DNA from: Algoriphagus hitonicola
Lineage (GTDB): Bacteria; Bacteroidota; Bacteroidia; Cytophagales; Cyclobacteriaceae
Assembly: GCF_900113375.1 (NCBI RefSeq)
Contig: NZ_FOPC01000001.1
Span: forward strand, 124,001 to 188,000
Reading direction: 5' to 3'
DNA length: 64,000 bases
Part shown: positions 17,423-26,559 of the stretch, piece after piece
How positions within the stretch are numbered: the stretch's first letter is position 1
Layout of the letters: each line of letters starts with the position of its first letter
Notes under the pieces: generated by a model
Databases searched by the model: none
Seen by the model: only the letters and a program-made list of their open reading frames with translations
Told to the model about the DNA's origin: nothing
Translations under genes and position numbers: made by a program

Positions 17423-18400
17423 ATGACCTTTTCAAAACCGGAAAATCCGCTGATCAGTATTTTAATTCCCTTTAAAAATTCCGCTCCATGGCTCTCGGAG
17501 TGCTTGGAATCGATTCAAAGTCAAACGTTATCAGATTTTGAGGTCCTGGGAATCGATGATCATTCTGAGGATCAAAGCCGCTTGATTTTTGAAGAATTTG
17601 CCAAGAAGGATGCTCGGTTTCAAATCTTCCAAAATCCAGGAGATGGAATTATTCCTGCGCTGGAATTTGCTTTTTTTCATTCTAAAGGAAAAATGATTAC
17701 TCGCATGGATGCGGATGACACCATGCCGGAGCGGAGACTGGAGCTGATGAGCAATCGCTTGAAGCGATGTGATTTGCGGACCGTGGTTACCGGGAAGGTG
17801 CTTTACTTCTCCGAGCATGAAGTAAGTCCAGGCTATCTGGATTATCAGAGTTGGCTTAATGACATCAACATGCACGGAGATCAATACGCCAATATCTATC
17901 GGGAATGTGTCATAGCCTCACCCAATTGGCTGACTTTTCGGGAGAATATCGAGTTGGTGGGTGGCTTTGGGGGGTTGAGTTATCCTGAAGATTACGATCT
18001 GGCGATCAAGTGGTATGAAAGGGGAGTGAAATTTGAAGCGATTCAGGACTTGACGCTTTATTGGCGGGAGCATCCGGGTCGAACATCCCGAAATTCGAAT
18101 TCCTACAGTCAAAGAGCATTTTTTGAGCTAAAAATCAATGCTTTTTTAAACCTGGACTATCGAGGAGGCCCCTTGGTCATTTGGGGAAAGAATCCCAAAT
18201 CCAAGTTGATTTCCAAAATTCTCAAAGGCAGGGGAATAGCATTTGAAATCCAGGATTTGGAAGACTATGAAAGTATCGAAAAACTGGAGAATCCCCAGCT
18301 TTTGGTGGCGGTGTATCCGCCTGAAAAGGAACGAATCGAAATCCAGAAATACCTGATGCTAATCGGGATGAAGGAAGGGACCGATTGGTGGTGGGTTTGA
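17423..18400 (+). CDS. Glycosyltransferase family 2
   Basis: 325 residues from the ATG at 17423 (a TTG seven codons upstream is less likely). GT-A fold motifs: PLISILIPFKNSAPWLSECL at the N-terminus, EVLGIDDHSED, and the metal/nucleotide-sugar binding ITRMDADD. A later GFGGLSYPEDYDLAIKWYERG segment corresponds to the acceptor-side ED motif. The C-terminal ~90 residues (VIWGKNPKSKLISKILKG) resemble a small nucleotide-binding-like extension found in some Bacteroidota GT2 enzymes. Donor and acceptor cannot be predicted. Confidence 0.88.
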   Translation: MTFSKPENPLISILIPFKNSAPWLSECLESIQSQTLSDFEVLGIDDHSEDQSRLIFEEFAKKDARFQIFQNPGDGIIPALEFAFFHSKGKMITRMDADDTMPERRLELMSNRLKRCDLRTVVTGKVLYFSEHEVSPGYLDYQSWLNDINMHGDQYANIYRECVIASPNWLTFRENIELVGGFGGLSYPEDYDLAIKWYERGVKFEAIQDLTLYWREHPGRTSRNSNSYSQRAFFELKINAFLNLDYRGGPLVIWGKNPKSKLISKILKGRGIAFEIQDLEDYESIEKLENPQLLVAVYPPEKERIEIQKYLMLIGMKEGTDWWWV

Positions 18401-18414
18401 TTCAACTAATTTCT

Positions 18415-18801
18415 TTAAACAAAAATACTTGCTTCTTTGAGTTCAGTGGCTAATTTGTGCAATGTCTGTTCGATTTTTTTAGCCTGTTCGAGTGAAGGAT
18501 TTTTAATTCCAGATACATACTGCCTCAAAAGTCCAGGATTCATTCCTGCTTGTTGAGCCACATTAGAAATTTTTAAAAAATTAAAGCGTTGAAATAAAGC
18601 TGAAATATCAAAATGGTGCTCAAATTTGACGGCATTTGGATTTAAGTTTTCAATTTCCAGCAGCAAATTTTTGATTTTTTGTTCGAGTTCTGAAATGGTA
18701 CTTCCAAAATCGGTAATCAGATTTTCTTCAAACACTACTCGGCCCCAGAGTAATTTGTCTTTGCCTCTTTCAATAATAAGCGGGATTTTTACAATTTTCA
18801 T
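18415..18801 (-). CDS. hicB: HicB-like antitoxin with C-terminal HTH
   Basis: 128 residues: an N-terminal HicB-like beta domain (MKIVKIPLIIERGKDKLLWG, partial RNase-H-like fold) and a C-terminal Xre-type helix-turn-helix (ISNVAQQAGMNPGLLRQYVSG). HicB neutralises the HicA mRNA interferase and represses the operon. It lies 28 bases after a hicA gene with an internal stop, in the usual hicA-hicB order, so it may now be an orphan antitoxin or regulator. Confidence 0.8.
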   Translation of the reverse strand: MKIVKIPLIIERGKDKLLWGRVVFEENLITDFGSTISELEQKIKNLLLEIENLNPNAVKFEHHFDISALFQRFNFLKISNVAQQAGMNPGLLRQYVSGIKNPSLEQAKKIEQTLHKLATELKEASIFV

Positions 18802-18829
18802 TTTTTATACTTTCTGATTTGGCTGTTTA

Positions 18830-19012
18830 TTATTTGAGTCCTGCTTGCTTCAAAATTGAGTTTAATGTCCCAATCGGGATATCTCCGCAATGAACTGGAA
18901 CAGTTATTTTTCATTTCTTTTCGGAATGGATAAGTCGAAGGTGACTTCCTTTTTGAGCTTTTATGACCCAACCTTTTTGATGAAGTAATTTGAGCAAGTC
19001 TTTTACTTTCAT
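18830..19012 (-). pseudogene. hicA: HicA-like toxin with in-frame TGA
   Basis: Reading from the ATG at 19012 gives MKVKDLLKLLHQKGWVIKAQ then KGSHLRLIHSEKK, TGA at codon 34 (18911-18913), and continues in the same frame as KITVPVHCGDIPIGTLNSIL and KQAGLK. Both halves match HicA (double-stranded-RNA-binding-like fold, catalytic His in GSHLRL), and the full span of 60 codons equals the family length. A single base change explains the stop. The toxin is therefore probably inactive while the HicB frame downstream is intact. Confidence 0.85.
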
Positions 19013-19289
19013 TTGCTAAAAGTAGCGAATTTGCTACATGTTAAAAAGATTCAAAGAGAAAATCAATGAGTTCAGGCCATCCTCAATCCAAAAAATGAAG
19101 TAAGAATAGGGTTTTTGGTGTAAGGAGGTTATTGAATGATAGTAACTTATTTTTTAAATAATTGTTTATAGCAAACTATTCAATCGTCATCGAATAGCTA
19201 ATAAAGATTTATAAATATTTGAATAAATTCTTGTTCGTTTAAATTATGAAACCTAGATTACTGCCATTATTTAATCAAACTTTATTTTT

Positions 19290-20641
19290 ATGCACAAATT
19301 ACACACACACACAGCGGGTAAACTTGGTTTTCCCAAAAGCTTCTGGAATGGGGGCTTGTTCTCTTTTGGTCTTCGATTTTTAGCGTTGATCACAGTTTCC
19401 TTAATTTATTTCTCTTGTAGTGAAATAGAAGAACCACCGCAATAGATAAAAGAATTGGAAAAGATTGCAAAAAAATCCAATATCAATCTTGATGAACCCG
19501 GGTTGAATTTTGCATCAGCTTTTGCCAATGGATTGAGGAATGAAACGTTAAGGGGTTTTGTTAACGATAAGATCCAAGAACAATTTGATGGGGATTTTAA
19601 TTTTCTGTATTACACAGAAAACCCAGCCCCATCGGAGGTCCAAATTCGAAGTCCATTACTTTTGAAGAGGCATTGTTCGGTAATCAAAACAATTTTAAGG
19701 TCAATAATTCAAATTTGGATTTTGATCCGCTGATGCAGGTGGCTTTGCGGGGAGCAGATGAAGATCTTAATGCAATGAATGAAATTGGGGAGGATATTCC
19801 TGTTCTTTATATCTCTCCAAATCAAGATCTTGAAGAAAATCCAATTGTTCCTGTTTTTTATGCTTCAGGCGAAATTGGGGAGTGGGATATCCAAAATGTT
19901 CCAGATAATCCGGTATTAGTTGTTAGTATGAATGAGCGACTAGTTAAAGTCAGTCGAGGACAAAATTTAAAAATTGCTTTAAACGATTGTATTGGTGAGT
20001 CGGATCCATACTTCAGTGATGAGACCGATGATTATTACTTTTATGATGATTATTATTGTGGGGGTACTTCTGGAGGCGGAGGAAGTGGAGATACAGGTGG
20101 AACTGGCGGTAATTCTGGCTGTGACCGAAACCTAAATAATAATCCTGATAAACTTGATCGTGCAAAGTTTGAGTCAATGTATTGGATGAGGCAAGCAGAA
20201 GAATGGTTAGATGGAGCACCTGAAGTATACTATATTCTTTTTACAGGATCTTCCCAAGCTAATCTTGCTCAATTACCCCCAAAAGCACTTCCTGTAGTAG
20301 ATCGAAGTAAATGGAAAGATTGCGGGGTATTTACCTGTAATCCAGAATGGCTATATAATATCAATCTTGAGATGTTTAACTGGGACCTACAGTTGTATGG
20401 GCAAGCTGTTACGATTCGCTTTTATGAATATGACCCTGGGGATTCAGAGACTAGATCTTATAGTATGTCGTTCAAAGATGCTGCTGGAAATACACAAACA
20501 TTGACACAAAGTACTACTGTTTCAAACAATGATTTTGATTTGTTTGGTTCTCCTGTAGATTATTGCGATGATGTTACTGGCTCTGATTTGAAAATTTATA
20601 CTACAGGGAGATTTCAATTTGGTATTAAAATAGATGGGTAG
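19290..20641 (+). pseudogene. Broken gene for a secreted lipoprotein-like protein, function unknown
   Basis: ATG at 19290 gives an N-terminus with a hydrophobic stretch and lipobox (SLIYFSC), then TAG at 19443 in frame. Coding-like sequence continues in that frame (KIAKKSNINLDEPGLNFASA) to about 19640, where it must shift to another frame (SITFEEALFGNQNNFKVNN onward) that stays open to 20641. So at least one nonsense and one frameshift lesion. The C-terminal part has a Gly-rich linker (GGTSGGGGSGDTGGTGG) and a Cys-containing domain I do not recognise. The downstream barrel gene overlaps its end by eight bases. Confidence 0.7.
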
Positions 20642-21350
20642 ATTAAAATTTATATTGATTGCCTGCCTGGCATTTTTAGCCGGGCATGCAGTTTTTTCCC
20701 AGGACCTCAAAGTAGGGTTTGGTCTGGTAGATGAGCGGGTTTCCAATGGAACCTTTATTGAAATTGATACGGTGTCGGTGTATGAGCAAACCAACTATTC
20801 TACCTCTGACCCGATGCCTTATGTTAGGTTTGATTATCCTTTTTCTGATAGATTTTCAGGGAATATAGGTTTTCAGTTTCATAAAAAAGCAATTGCTCTG
20901 GCAGTAGAATACACATCGGAAACCTGGTCAGATCCTCTTCAATCTCTTGGAAAAGGTGGGGGTACAGGGATGTATTTATTGGAATTTCCTATAGGAGGAA
21001 GTTATAAACTGATCGATAAGGAGCATTTTGACCTTATGGTTGATCTTTCAGCAGTGCCAGTATGGGTGCTTCCTGATCCTATCCCGCTAAATGTAGAACC
21101 TCAGGGAATCGATTGGACACAGGAAATAATCGATGCGCTAAATGCTGCGCAAACCATCCCGAAATCCTTTTATATGAACTATCAATATGGTTTATCAGCA
21201 GAGTACAAGCGCTTTGGGCTGACACTCTTTAGAACTGCCAATATGAACCGATCTATTAGCAATGGCTATACACTTTATGGTCAACAGTATAATTTCCCCA
21301 GGAGGACTCGATCGACGAGAATCGGCTTATATTATACTTTTGGAATGTAA
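20634..21350 (+). CDS. Outer-membrane beta-barrel-like protein, paralogue 1
   Basis: 238 residues with a signal peptide (MGRLKFILIACLAFLAGHAV, cut near FSQ). Alternating aromatic/hydrophobic strands and a C-terminal STRIGLYYTFGM are typical of small outer-membrane barrels. It overlaps the preceding broken lipoprotein gene by eight bases and is followed 18 bases later by a close paralogue; they share EPQGIDWTQE, TIPKSFYMN and FGLTLFRT. Ligand and role unknown; the context suggests a surface module together with the preceding lipoprotein. Confidence 0.75.
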   Translation: MGRLKFILIACLAFLAGHAVFSQDLKVGFGLVDERVSNGTFIEIDTVSVYEQTNYSTSDPMPYVRFDYPFSDRFSGNIGFQFHKKAIALAVEYTSETWSDPLQSLGKGGGTGMYLLEFPIGGSYKLIDKEHFDLMVDLSAVPVWVLPDPIPLNVEPQGIDWTQEIIDALNAAQTIPKSFYMNYQYGLSAEYKRFGLTLFRTANMNRSISNGYTLYGQQYNFPRRTRSTRIGLYYTFGM

Positions 21351-21368
21351 AAGAAAGAAAAGAACTAG

Positions 21369-22100
21369 ATGGTTAAAGTCAAATTCTTACTCACTGCCTG
21401 TCTGGTCTTAATTGCCGGGCAGGCCGTTTTTTCCCAGAGTTTTAAAGTGGGTTTTGGACTCGTAGATGAGCAAAGATGGTTCGCTTCTCAAATCTCTTTG
21501 GATACTTTAATAGGATATGAACAAACAAATGGATCTACAGGTTATCCTATGCCTTTTGTAAGTTACCAATATCCAGTTTCTGAAAAGATTCAACTTAATA
21601 TTGGTATCCAATACCATGAATCCAGAATTGCCTTTGCTGTAGAATATACCTCTGATTCTTGGCCGGATCATATTCCTTCGATAGGTAAAGGCTGGGGTAC
21701 TGCCACTCGAAATATTGAGATTCCCTTAGGTGGAAGCTATCAGCTCATTGGTTCAGAGAAGGTAAAATTATTACTTGACCTTTCCGCTGTTCCTGTTTTT
21801 GCAATTCAAGATTTTGAAAAATTGGAGATAGAGCCTCAAGGAATTGATTGGACTCAGGAGGTGATCGATGCGCTGAATGCTTCTGAGACTATCCCGAAAT
21901 CCTTCTATATGAATTTTCAATATGGACTTTCTCTGGAATACAAGAGCTTTGGGCTTACTCTTTTCCGAACGAACAATATCAATCGCTCAATTAGCAATGG
22001 ATATAATCTATATGGACAGGACTATACTTATCAGCGAAGAACCCAGTCAACAAGATTGGGTTTGTATTATAGATTTGAATTTAAGAAGGAAAAGGAATAA
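21369..22100 (+). CDS. Outer-membrane beta-barrel-like protein, paralogue 2
   Basis: 243 residues with a signal peptide (MVKVKFLLTACLVLIAGQAV, cut after FSQ). Clearly a tandem duplicate of the upstream gene: EPQGIDWTQEVIDALNA, TIPKSFYMNFQYGLSLEYK and NRSISNGYNLYGQ align almost without gaps, while the loop after the first strand (residues ~30-50) has diverged most, as expected for surface loops. Ends in RLGLYYRFEFKKEKE. A terminator follows. Confidence 0.75.
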   Translation: MVKVKFLLTACLVLIAGQAVFSQSFKVGFGLVDEQRWFASQISLDTLIGYEQTNGSTGYPMPFVSYQYPVSEKIQLNIGIQYHESRIAFAVEYTSDSWPDHIPSIGKGWGTATRNIEIPLGGSYQLIGSEKVKLLLDLSAVPVFAIQDFEKLEIEPQGIDWTQEVIDALNASETIPKSFYMNFQYGLSLEYKSFGLTLFRTNNINRSISNGYNLYGQDYTYQRRTQSTRLGLYYRFEFKKEKE

Positions 22101-22113
22101 TACTCCTTGTTTG

Positions 22114-22146
22114 AAAAAGCCTAGGAATACCTTGGGCTTTTTTTAT
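22114..22146 (+). terminator. Rho-independent terminator after barrel genes
   Basis: AAAGCCTAGG and CCTTGGGCTTT form an imperfect stem followed by seven Ts; overlaps the last codons of the convergent acylase gene. Confidence 0.8.
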
Positions 22147-24566
22147 TTATCAGGGTTCAATATCCTTTCCTCCGCCTTCTGCGTCAACACATGTTCCTTG
22201 GCGAAGGGAATACCCACAAATTCATCATTGGCCCATTTAGGGAAGAGATTTTTGTAGAACGGACTTTCCGGATTGCCGGACTGACCGGGAGTATTGATCC
22301 CGATGGTTTTTTCCCAGTCTTCGGTATCCACCACGATGCGAAAGGAAGCCCCCGAAGTATTATTGTCTCCGTAGGCATTGGCTCCCGGAGTGAAGCTGTA
22401 TCCTCCCCGGGGCAAGGTTTCGGTATTGAGTTTGGCTTCCCATTCGGCATTCACCACTTCGCCTAAGGGATGACGGATTTTCGCATGTTTGTAGTCTGCC
22501 TGTCCGTATTGCCAATCTGATGGGTTTTTCCCTAGTTTTTCTTCCAAAGCTTCGATGGTTTGTTCAAAACTTTCGGCCAGGATCTGATCTCGGTTTTCGA
22601 CTGGGTTTCGGTCATACATCATTTCGGGATTGTCCATCCATTCCAGTACCTGCGTCAATTGAATACTTCCCAACCAGGGTTTCGCCTCATCAGGAATCAT
22701 CAATTCGGAAATGGTTCTTCGCAATATCCGCTCCCACATCACATAAACTCCTGCTGCTACCGAGTTTTTATCCAATACAAAATCCCAAGACTGTAGTACT
22801 TGATTTAAGGAATCTGCTCGTTCAGTTTCCAAGGATACATTCTTAAGAAAGGGCACCAATTTTCTTGCGGGCAAAGCCAAGTAATCGTTTTGCAAAACCC
22901 CTAATTCCTCGACGGTGAATTTTTTATCCTGACTCAGTACCTCTTTGATTCGCTCTCCTCTGAAATCATCGGCCCATTCAAAGCCTAAAGCTTCAGGGTA
23001 AGCGTAATCATCCGGTGCTACATTTTGATTGGCTGTAGCGATGAAGCCGGATTCGGGGTTTACTGCATTTGGTCGGTCGGCAATCGGGAGATAGTCCTCC
23101 CATTCGTAGCGTCCATCACCCATGGTAGCGACCAAGCCGGAGAAACCTTTTCGGATCGGTGCGATTCCTGTTGCCTGCCAGCCGATCGTTCCGTTTTTAT
23201 CTGCCCAAACCATATTTTCGGCTGGAATATTATTGTACGTACAGGCATCGCGAAATTCCTCCCAAGTCGTGGACTGATCCATACGTAAACTCGCCAGATA
23301 AGGAGCTGAACCCGTTTCCAGCCAAGCACATTCCACAGCAACGGCCTTATTAAGCTCTTCATCGATAAAGGTCACGGGACCATGACGGGTGTAATAATGG
23401 GTGATAATTTCATCTTCTTGGCCTTTTACCCGGATCGTATCTTGGATGCTTTCCATTTCTAGCCATTCATCCTTGTATCGGTACTGGGATGGGTTGTCGG
23501 GATTTAGATCATAGACCCGCAAATCTTCATTATCGGTGGAGAATATGGTCAATCCCCAAGCCCCATGATCATTGTGACCGATGGAAACTCCTGGAATGAC
23601 CGGTTCACCAGCACCGACCACATTCCAGCCCGGCGCATTCAGATGTACCCAGTAGCGCAAGGAAGGAATGGCCTGCAAGCGATGCGGATCATTGGCCATC
23701 ATGGGAAAGCCGCTTTCAGACTTTTCCCCGGCAACCACAAAATTATTACTGCCCTGAGCAAAAGCGTCTGATTCCAAGGTGAAGTTTAATTCCTCATCCA
23801 AGTAGGCCGCAGCCTTTTCAAATTCTTCGGCTTCTCTTCGGAATTCTTCCCGAATATCCTCAGGCTGAAAGCGAACTCCCCGCCTAAAAGCCCGATAAGG
23901 CACCAAAATATCCTTCATCAGCAATTCATCCGGAATTCTCGGATCCAAATCCAAGACGGGTTCATTGGGGTGGAAATAGTAAAGTTCTTTGGCTTTTTCC
24001 GCACCGATTTGACTGACTACCCGGCTGATGTTAAGTTCATCGGTGACATTTTCGAGCAATCCTTGATGGCGGGAAATCACCACCTCCCAGGTCCAGGGCT
24101 CGGGTTGGATGCCCAGCATTTGAAACTCGATCGGAAGACTTTCTGGATTTTGTCGCGCTTCCTCGATGTAAGTGTTGATTCCGGCGACGAAGGAATCCAC
24201 GATTTCCACACCGCGGGGGTGATAGTGTCGAAGTTCTGTTTCTTTGTCACCTCGAAATTTGAAAAGTCGAACGCCCCGATCTCGTTCCAGTTCCCGCTCC
24301 CCTAGAATTTCAGCCAAAGCCCCTGTTGCCTGTCTTCGCCAAAGCTCAAACTGAAATAGCCGGTCCTTGGCCGCCAAATAGCCTTGGGCAAAGAAGAGAT
24401 CTTCCTCATTTTGCGCAAAAATATGATTAATCCCATTCACATCTCTGATGACCTCGACCTCCTCATTTAGCCCTTGGATGGTATTTTTGTTTTCTTGTTT
24501 CTGACAAGAAAAAAGCAGGAATGAAAATATCAGAAGAGGCGTGAAGAGTAGCGATTTTGTGTGCAT
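22143..24566 (-). CDS. Penicillin acylase family protein (peptidase S45) lipoprotein
   Basis: 807 residues. Lipoprotein signal MHTKSLLFTPLLIFSFLLFSC. N-terminal nucleophile hydrolase of the S45 family: the alpha chain (VEVIRDVNGINHIFAQNEED, DRLFQFELWRRQATG) is followed by the autoprocessing site AQGSNNFVV, where Ser273 becomes the beta-chain nucleophile. Further family motifs are NDPHRL, PGVSIGHNDHGAWGLT and RHGPV. Predicted to hydrolyse amide bonds of acylated amines (penicillins, acyl-homoserine lactones or other amides); the natural substrate cannot be told from sequence. Single-gene unit. Confidence 0.93.
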   Translation of the reverse strand: MHTKSLLFTPLLIFSFLLFSCQKQENKNTIQGLNEEVEVIRDVNGINHIFAQNEEDLFFAQGYLAAKDRLFQFELWRRQATGALAEILGERELERDRGVRLFKFRGDKETELRHYHPRGVEIVDSFVAGINTYIEEARQNPESLPIEFQMLGIQPEPWTWEVVISRHQGLLENVTDELNISRVVSQIGAEKAKELYYFHPNEPVLDLDPRIPDELLMKDILVPYRAFRRGVRFQPEDIREEFRREAEEFEKAAAYLDEELNFTLESDAFAQGSNNFVVAGEKSESGFPMMANDPHRLQAIPSLRYWVHLNAPGWNVVGAGEPVIPGVSIGHNDHGAWGLTIFSTDNEDLRVYDLNPDNPSQYRYKDEWLEMESIQDTIRVKGQEDEIITHYYTRHGPVTFIDEELNKAVAVECAWLETGSAPYLASLRMDQSTTWEEFRDACTYNNIPAENMVWADKNGTIGWQATGIAPIRKGFSGLVATMGDGRYEWEDYLPIADRPNAVNPESGFIATANQNVAPDDYAYPEALGFEWADDFRGERIKEVLSQDKKFTVEELGVLQNDYLALPARKLVPFLKNVSLETERADSLNQVLQSWDFVLDKNSVAAGVYVMWERILRRTISELMIPDEAKPWLGSIQLTQVLEWMDNPEMMYDRNPVENRDQILAESFEQTIEALEEKLGKNPSDWQYGQADYKHAKIRHPLGEVVNAEWEAKLNTETLPRGGYSFTPGANAYGDNNTSGASFRIVVDTEDWEKTIGINTPGQSGNPESPFYKNLFPKWANDEFVGIPFAKEHVLTQKAEERILNPDK

Positions 24567-24643
24567 AGGTGGTCAATTTGGTACGGAATATTTGATTTAT
24601 CCAGCTCCTTTCCAAAGAAAATGTGATGGATGGGATGCTTTCT

Positions 24644-24678
24644 TGAAAAAAGAAAACCCCGGCTATTCCAACCGGGGC
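24644..24678 (-). terminator. Rho-independent terminator of hsp20
   Basis: CCCCGG and CCGGGG stem with a 9-base loop; on the minus strand it ends in TTTTCTTTTTT, matching the minus-strand hsp20 gene just upstream. Confidence 0.8.
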
Positions 24679-24726
24679 TCAATCAAACCAATTAAAAATA
24701 TTACTACGAGAAATCTTGAAGTCCTT

Positions 24727-25173
24727 TTAGCCGACCTCGATTGCTTTTTTGGTTTCACTGACTTTCAGTGCGTTTTTTGGAAGGACGATTTTTAAGAGTC
24801 CATTTTCATAAGTGGCGTCGATTGCTTCTTGCCGGATATTTTCTGGTAGCGCAAATGCACGACGGATGCTGGAGTAGGAAAATTCTTTCTTGCGATAGTT
24901 TTCCTTTTCCTCTTCTTTTTTGTGCTCCTTTTCGGCTGAAATACTCAGTACACCCTCGTTGACTTCTACTTTAAAGTCCTTCTTTTCAAATCCCGGTGCC
25001 GATAGTTCGAGTTTGAATTCTTTTTCATTCTCGATCACATTGGCAGAGGGAACCTCCACGGTTTTATCCGGGAACCAAAATTTCTCCTCCCAATCAAAGG
25101 GATTTTCTGCTCCGAAGAAGTCCTGAACCATTTTGGGCCAGAAACCTCCGTTTCTTTTAGCTAAAGTGCCCAT
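24727..25173 (-). CDS. Small heat shock protein Hsp20/alpha-crystallin
   Basis: 148 residues: N-terminal arm with FWPKMVQDFFG, an alpha-crystallin domain (about 40-140) with PSANVIENEKEFKLELSAPG, VEVNEGVLSISAEKE and ATYENGLLKIVLPK, and a short C-terminal tail. These ATP-independent chaperones hold unfolding proteins in the cytoplasm. Length and motifs are standard for the family; the IXI-like motif appears only as IVL. Monocistronic, with a strong terminator. Confidence 0.95.
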   Translation of the reverse strand: MGTLAKRNGGFWPKMVQDFFGAENPFDWEEKFWFPDKTVEVPSANVIENEKEFKLELSAPGFEKKDFKVEVNEGVLSISAEKEHKKEEEKENYRKKEFSYSSIRRAFALPENIRQEAIDATYENGLLKIVLPKNALKVSETKKAIEVG

Positions 25174-25453
25174 AGCTTTGTTTCGTTTTGTTAGGTTAAA
25201 GCTCCGTTTATTTTCAGGCTTTTGCTATGATAAAAGTCACAGAGTGAGCTGATTATTGTGAGATTATTCTATTTTTTATTGAAAATTAAATTAATAAAAA
25301 GAATCGACCAACCGGTTTAAAAATCACTTTGCTGATTAGTGATACAAGGAAATTTTTGAAGAGGAAATCATCCCTTTTCATGGGTTGGAAAATTGAATTT
25401 TTGATTAAAAGCGAAAAGAATTGTATTTTCCATCTAACTGAAAATATTCCGCC

Positions 25454-26557
25454 ATGATTGATTTTTCCCGAAGAAATAGCATCAAAACCATTGGTTTAGC
25501 AGCAGGTATCACATATTTAAATCCGATGTCTTTTATACCAGCAAAAAACAAGAAGATGAAAGATAAACTTGGGGTGGCCTTGGTCGGCTTGGGGTATTAC
25601 AGCACGGATCTTTTAGCTCCTGCTTTACAAATGACCAACCATTGCTACCTGGCTGGAATAGTGACGGGCACACCGGAAAAAGAGAAAATCTGGATGGACA
25701 AATATGGGATTCCGGAGAAAAACGTGTACAACTACACCAACTTTGACACGATCAAGGACAATCCGGACATCGATGTCGTGTATGTGGTTTTGCCTCCATC
25801 CATGCACCGCGAATATGTGGTGCGTGCTGCTGCCGCAAAAAAAGAGGTATGGTGCGAAAAACCCATGGCTGTCACTGCCGAGGAATGCCAATCCATGATC
25901 GATGCCTGCCAATCCAATGGGGTGAGCTTGGCCATCGGGTATCGCTGTCAGCACGAGCCAAACACGCTGGAGTATCAGCGAATTGTCAAAGAAGGTTTAT
26001 TAGGCTCTGTAAACCGCGTAGAATGTGCCGCAGGCTATCGGGAAAATCGAACCAATCACTGGAAGCAAAAACGTGAAATGGGAGGAGGTGTAATTTATGA
26101 CATGGGCGTCTATTCTATTCAAGGAGCTCGATTGGGATCAGATCTCGAGCCCATCGCAGTCAAATCCGCTAAAATTTGGACAGAGCGACCGGAAATTTAC
26201 CAAAATGGCTTAGGTGAAATTGTAGAAGCTGAATTGGAATTTCCAGACGGAGTGACCGCTTGGATTAAAACGAGTTTTGCGGAGAATATCAACTTTTTGA
26301 CTATCCACTGCGAAAAGGGAGATATTGAAATAGCACCTTTTCAGGCCTATGCCGGAATCAAGGGGAAAAGCCCACTCGGAGAGATCAATTTCCCCTATGA
26401 GGTGCCTTGGCAGCAAGCCAATCAGATGGATCAGGATGCGTTGTCCATCATGAACAATCAACCCATGAAGGTGCCCGGAGAAGAAGGAAAACGGGATATT
26501 CGAATTGTAGAGGCGATTCTGGAATCAGCGGAGACTGGAAAACGGGTTGTGATCTAG
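25454..26557 (+). CDS. Gfo/Idh/MocA family oxidoreductase with Tat-like signal
   Basis: 367 residues. The N-terminus MIDFSRRNSIKTIGLAAG resembles a Tat signal (SRRNSIK). The Rossmann fold starts at KLGVALVGLGYYSTDLLAPA; the dehydrogenase catalytic Lys sits in KKEVWCEKPMAVT, and VIYDMGVYSIQGAR is the C-terminal-domain signature. Similar to glucose-fructose-oxidoreductase-like periplasmic enzymes that carry tightly bound NADP. Substrate unknown, presumably a sugar. Single gene convergent with a quinone-reductase-like gene. Confidence 0.88.
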   Translation: MIDFSRRNSIKTIGLAAGITYLNPMSFIPAKNKKMKDKLGVALVGLGYYSTDLLAPALQMTNHCYLAGIVTGTPEKEKIWMDKYGIPEKNVYNYTNFDTIKDNPDIDVVYVVLPPSMHREYVVRAAAAKKEVWCEKPMAVTAEECQSMIDACQSNGVSLAIGYRCQHEPNTLEYQRIVKEGLLGSVNRVECAAGYRENRTNHWKQKREMGGGVIYDMGVYSIQGARLGSDLEPIAVKSAKIWTERPEIYQNGLGEIVEAELEFPDGVTAWIKTSFAENINFLTIHCEKGDIEIAPFQAYAGIKGKSPLGEINFPYEVPWQQANQMDQDALSIMNNQPMKVPGEEGKRDIRIVEAILESAETGKRVVI

Positions 26558-26559
26558 GA

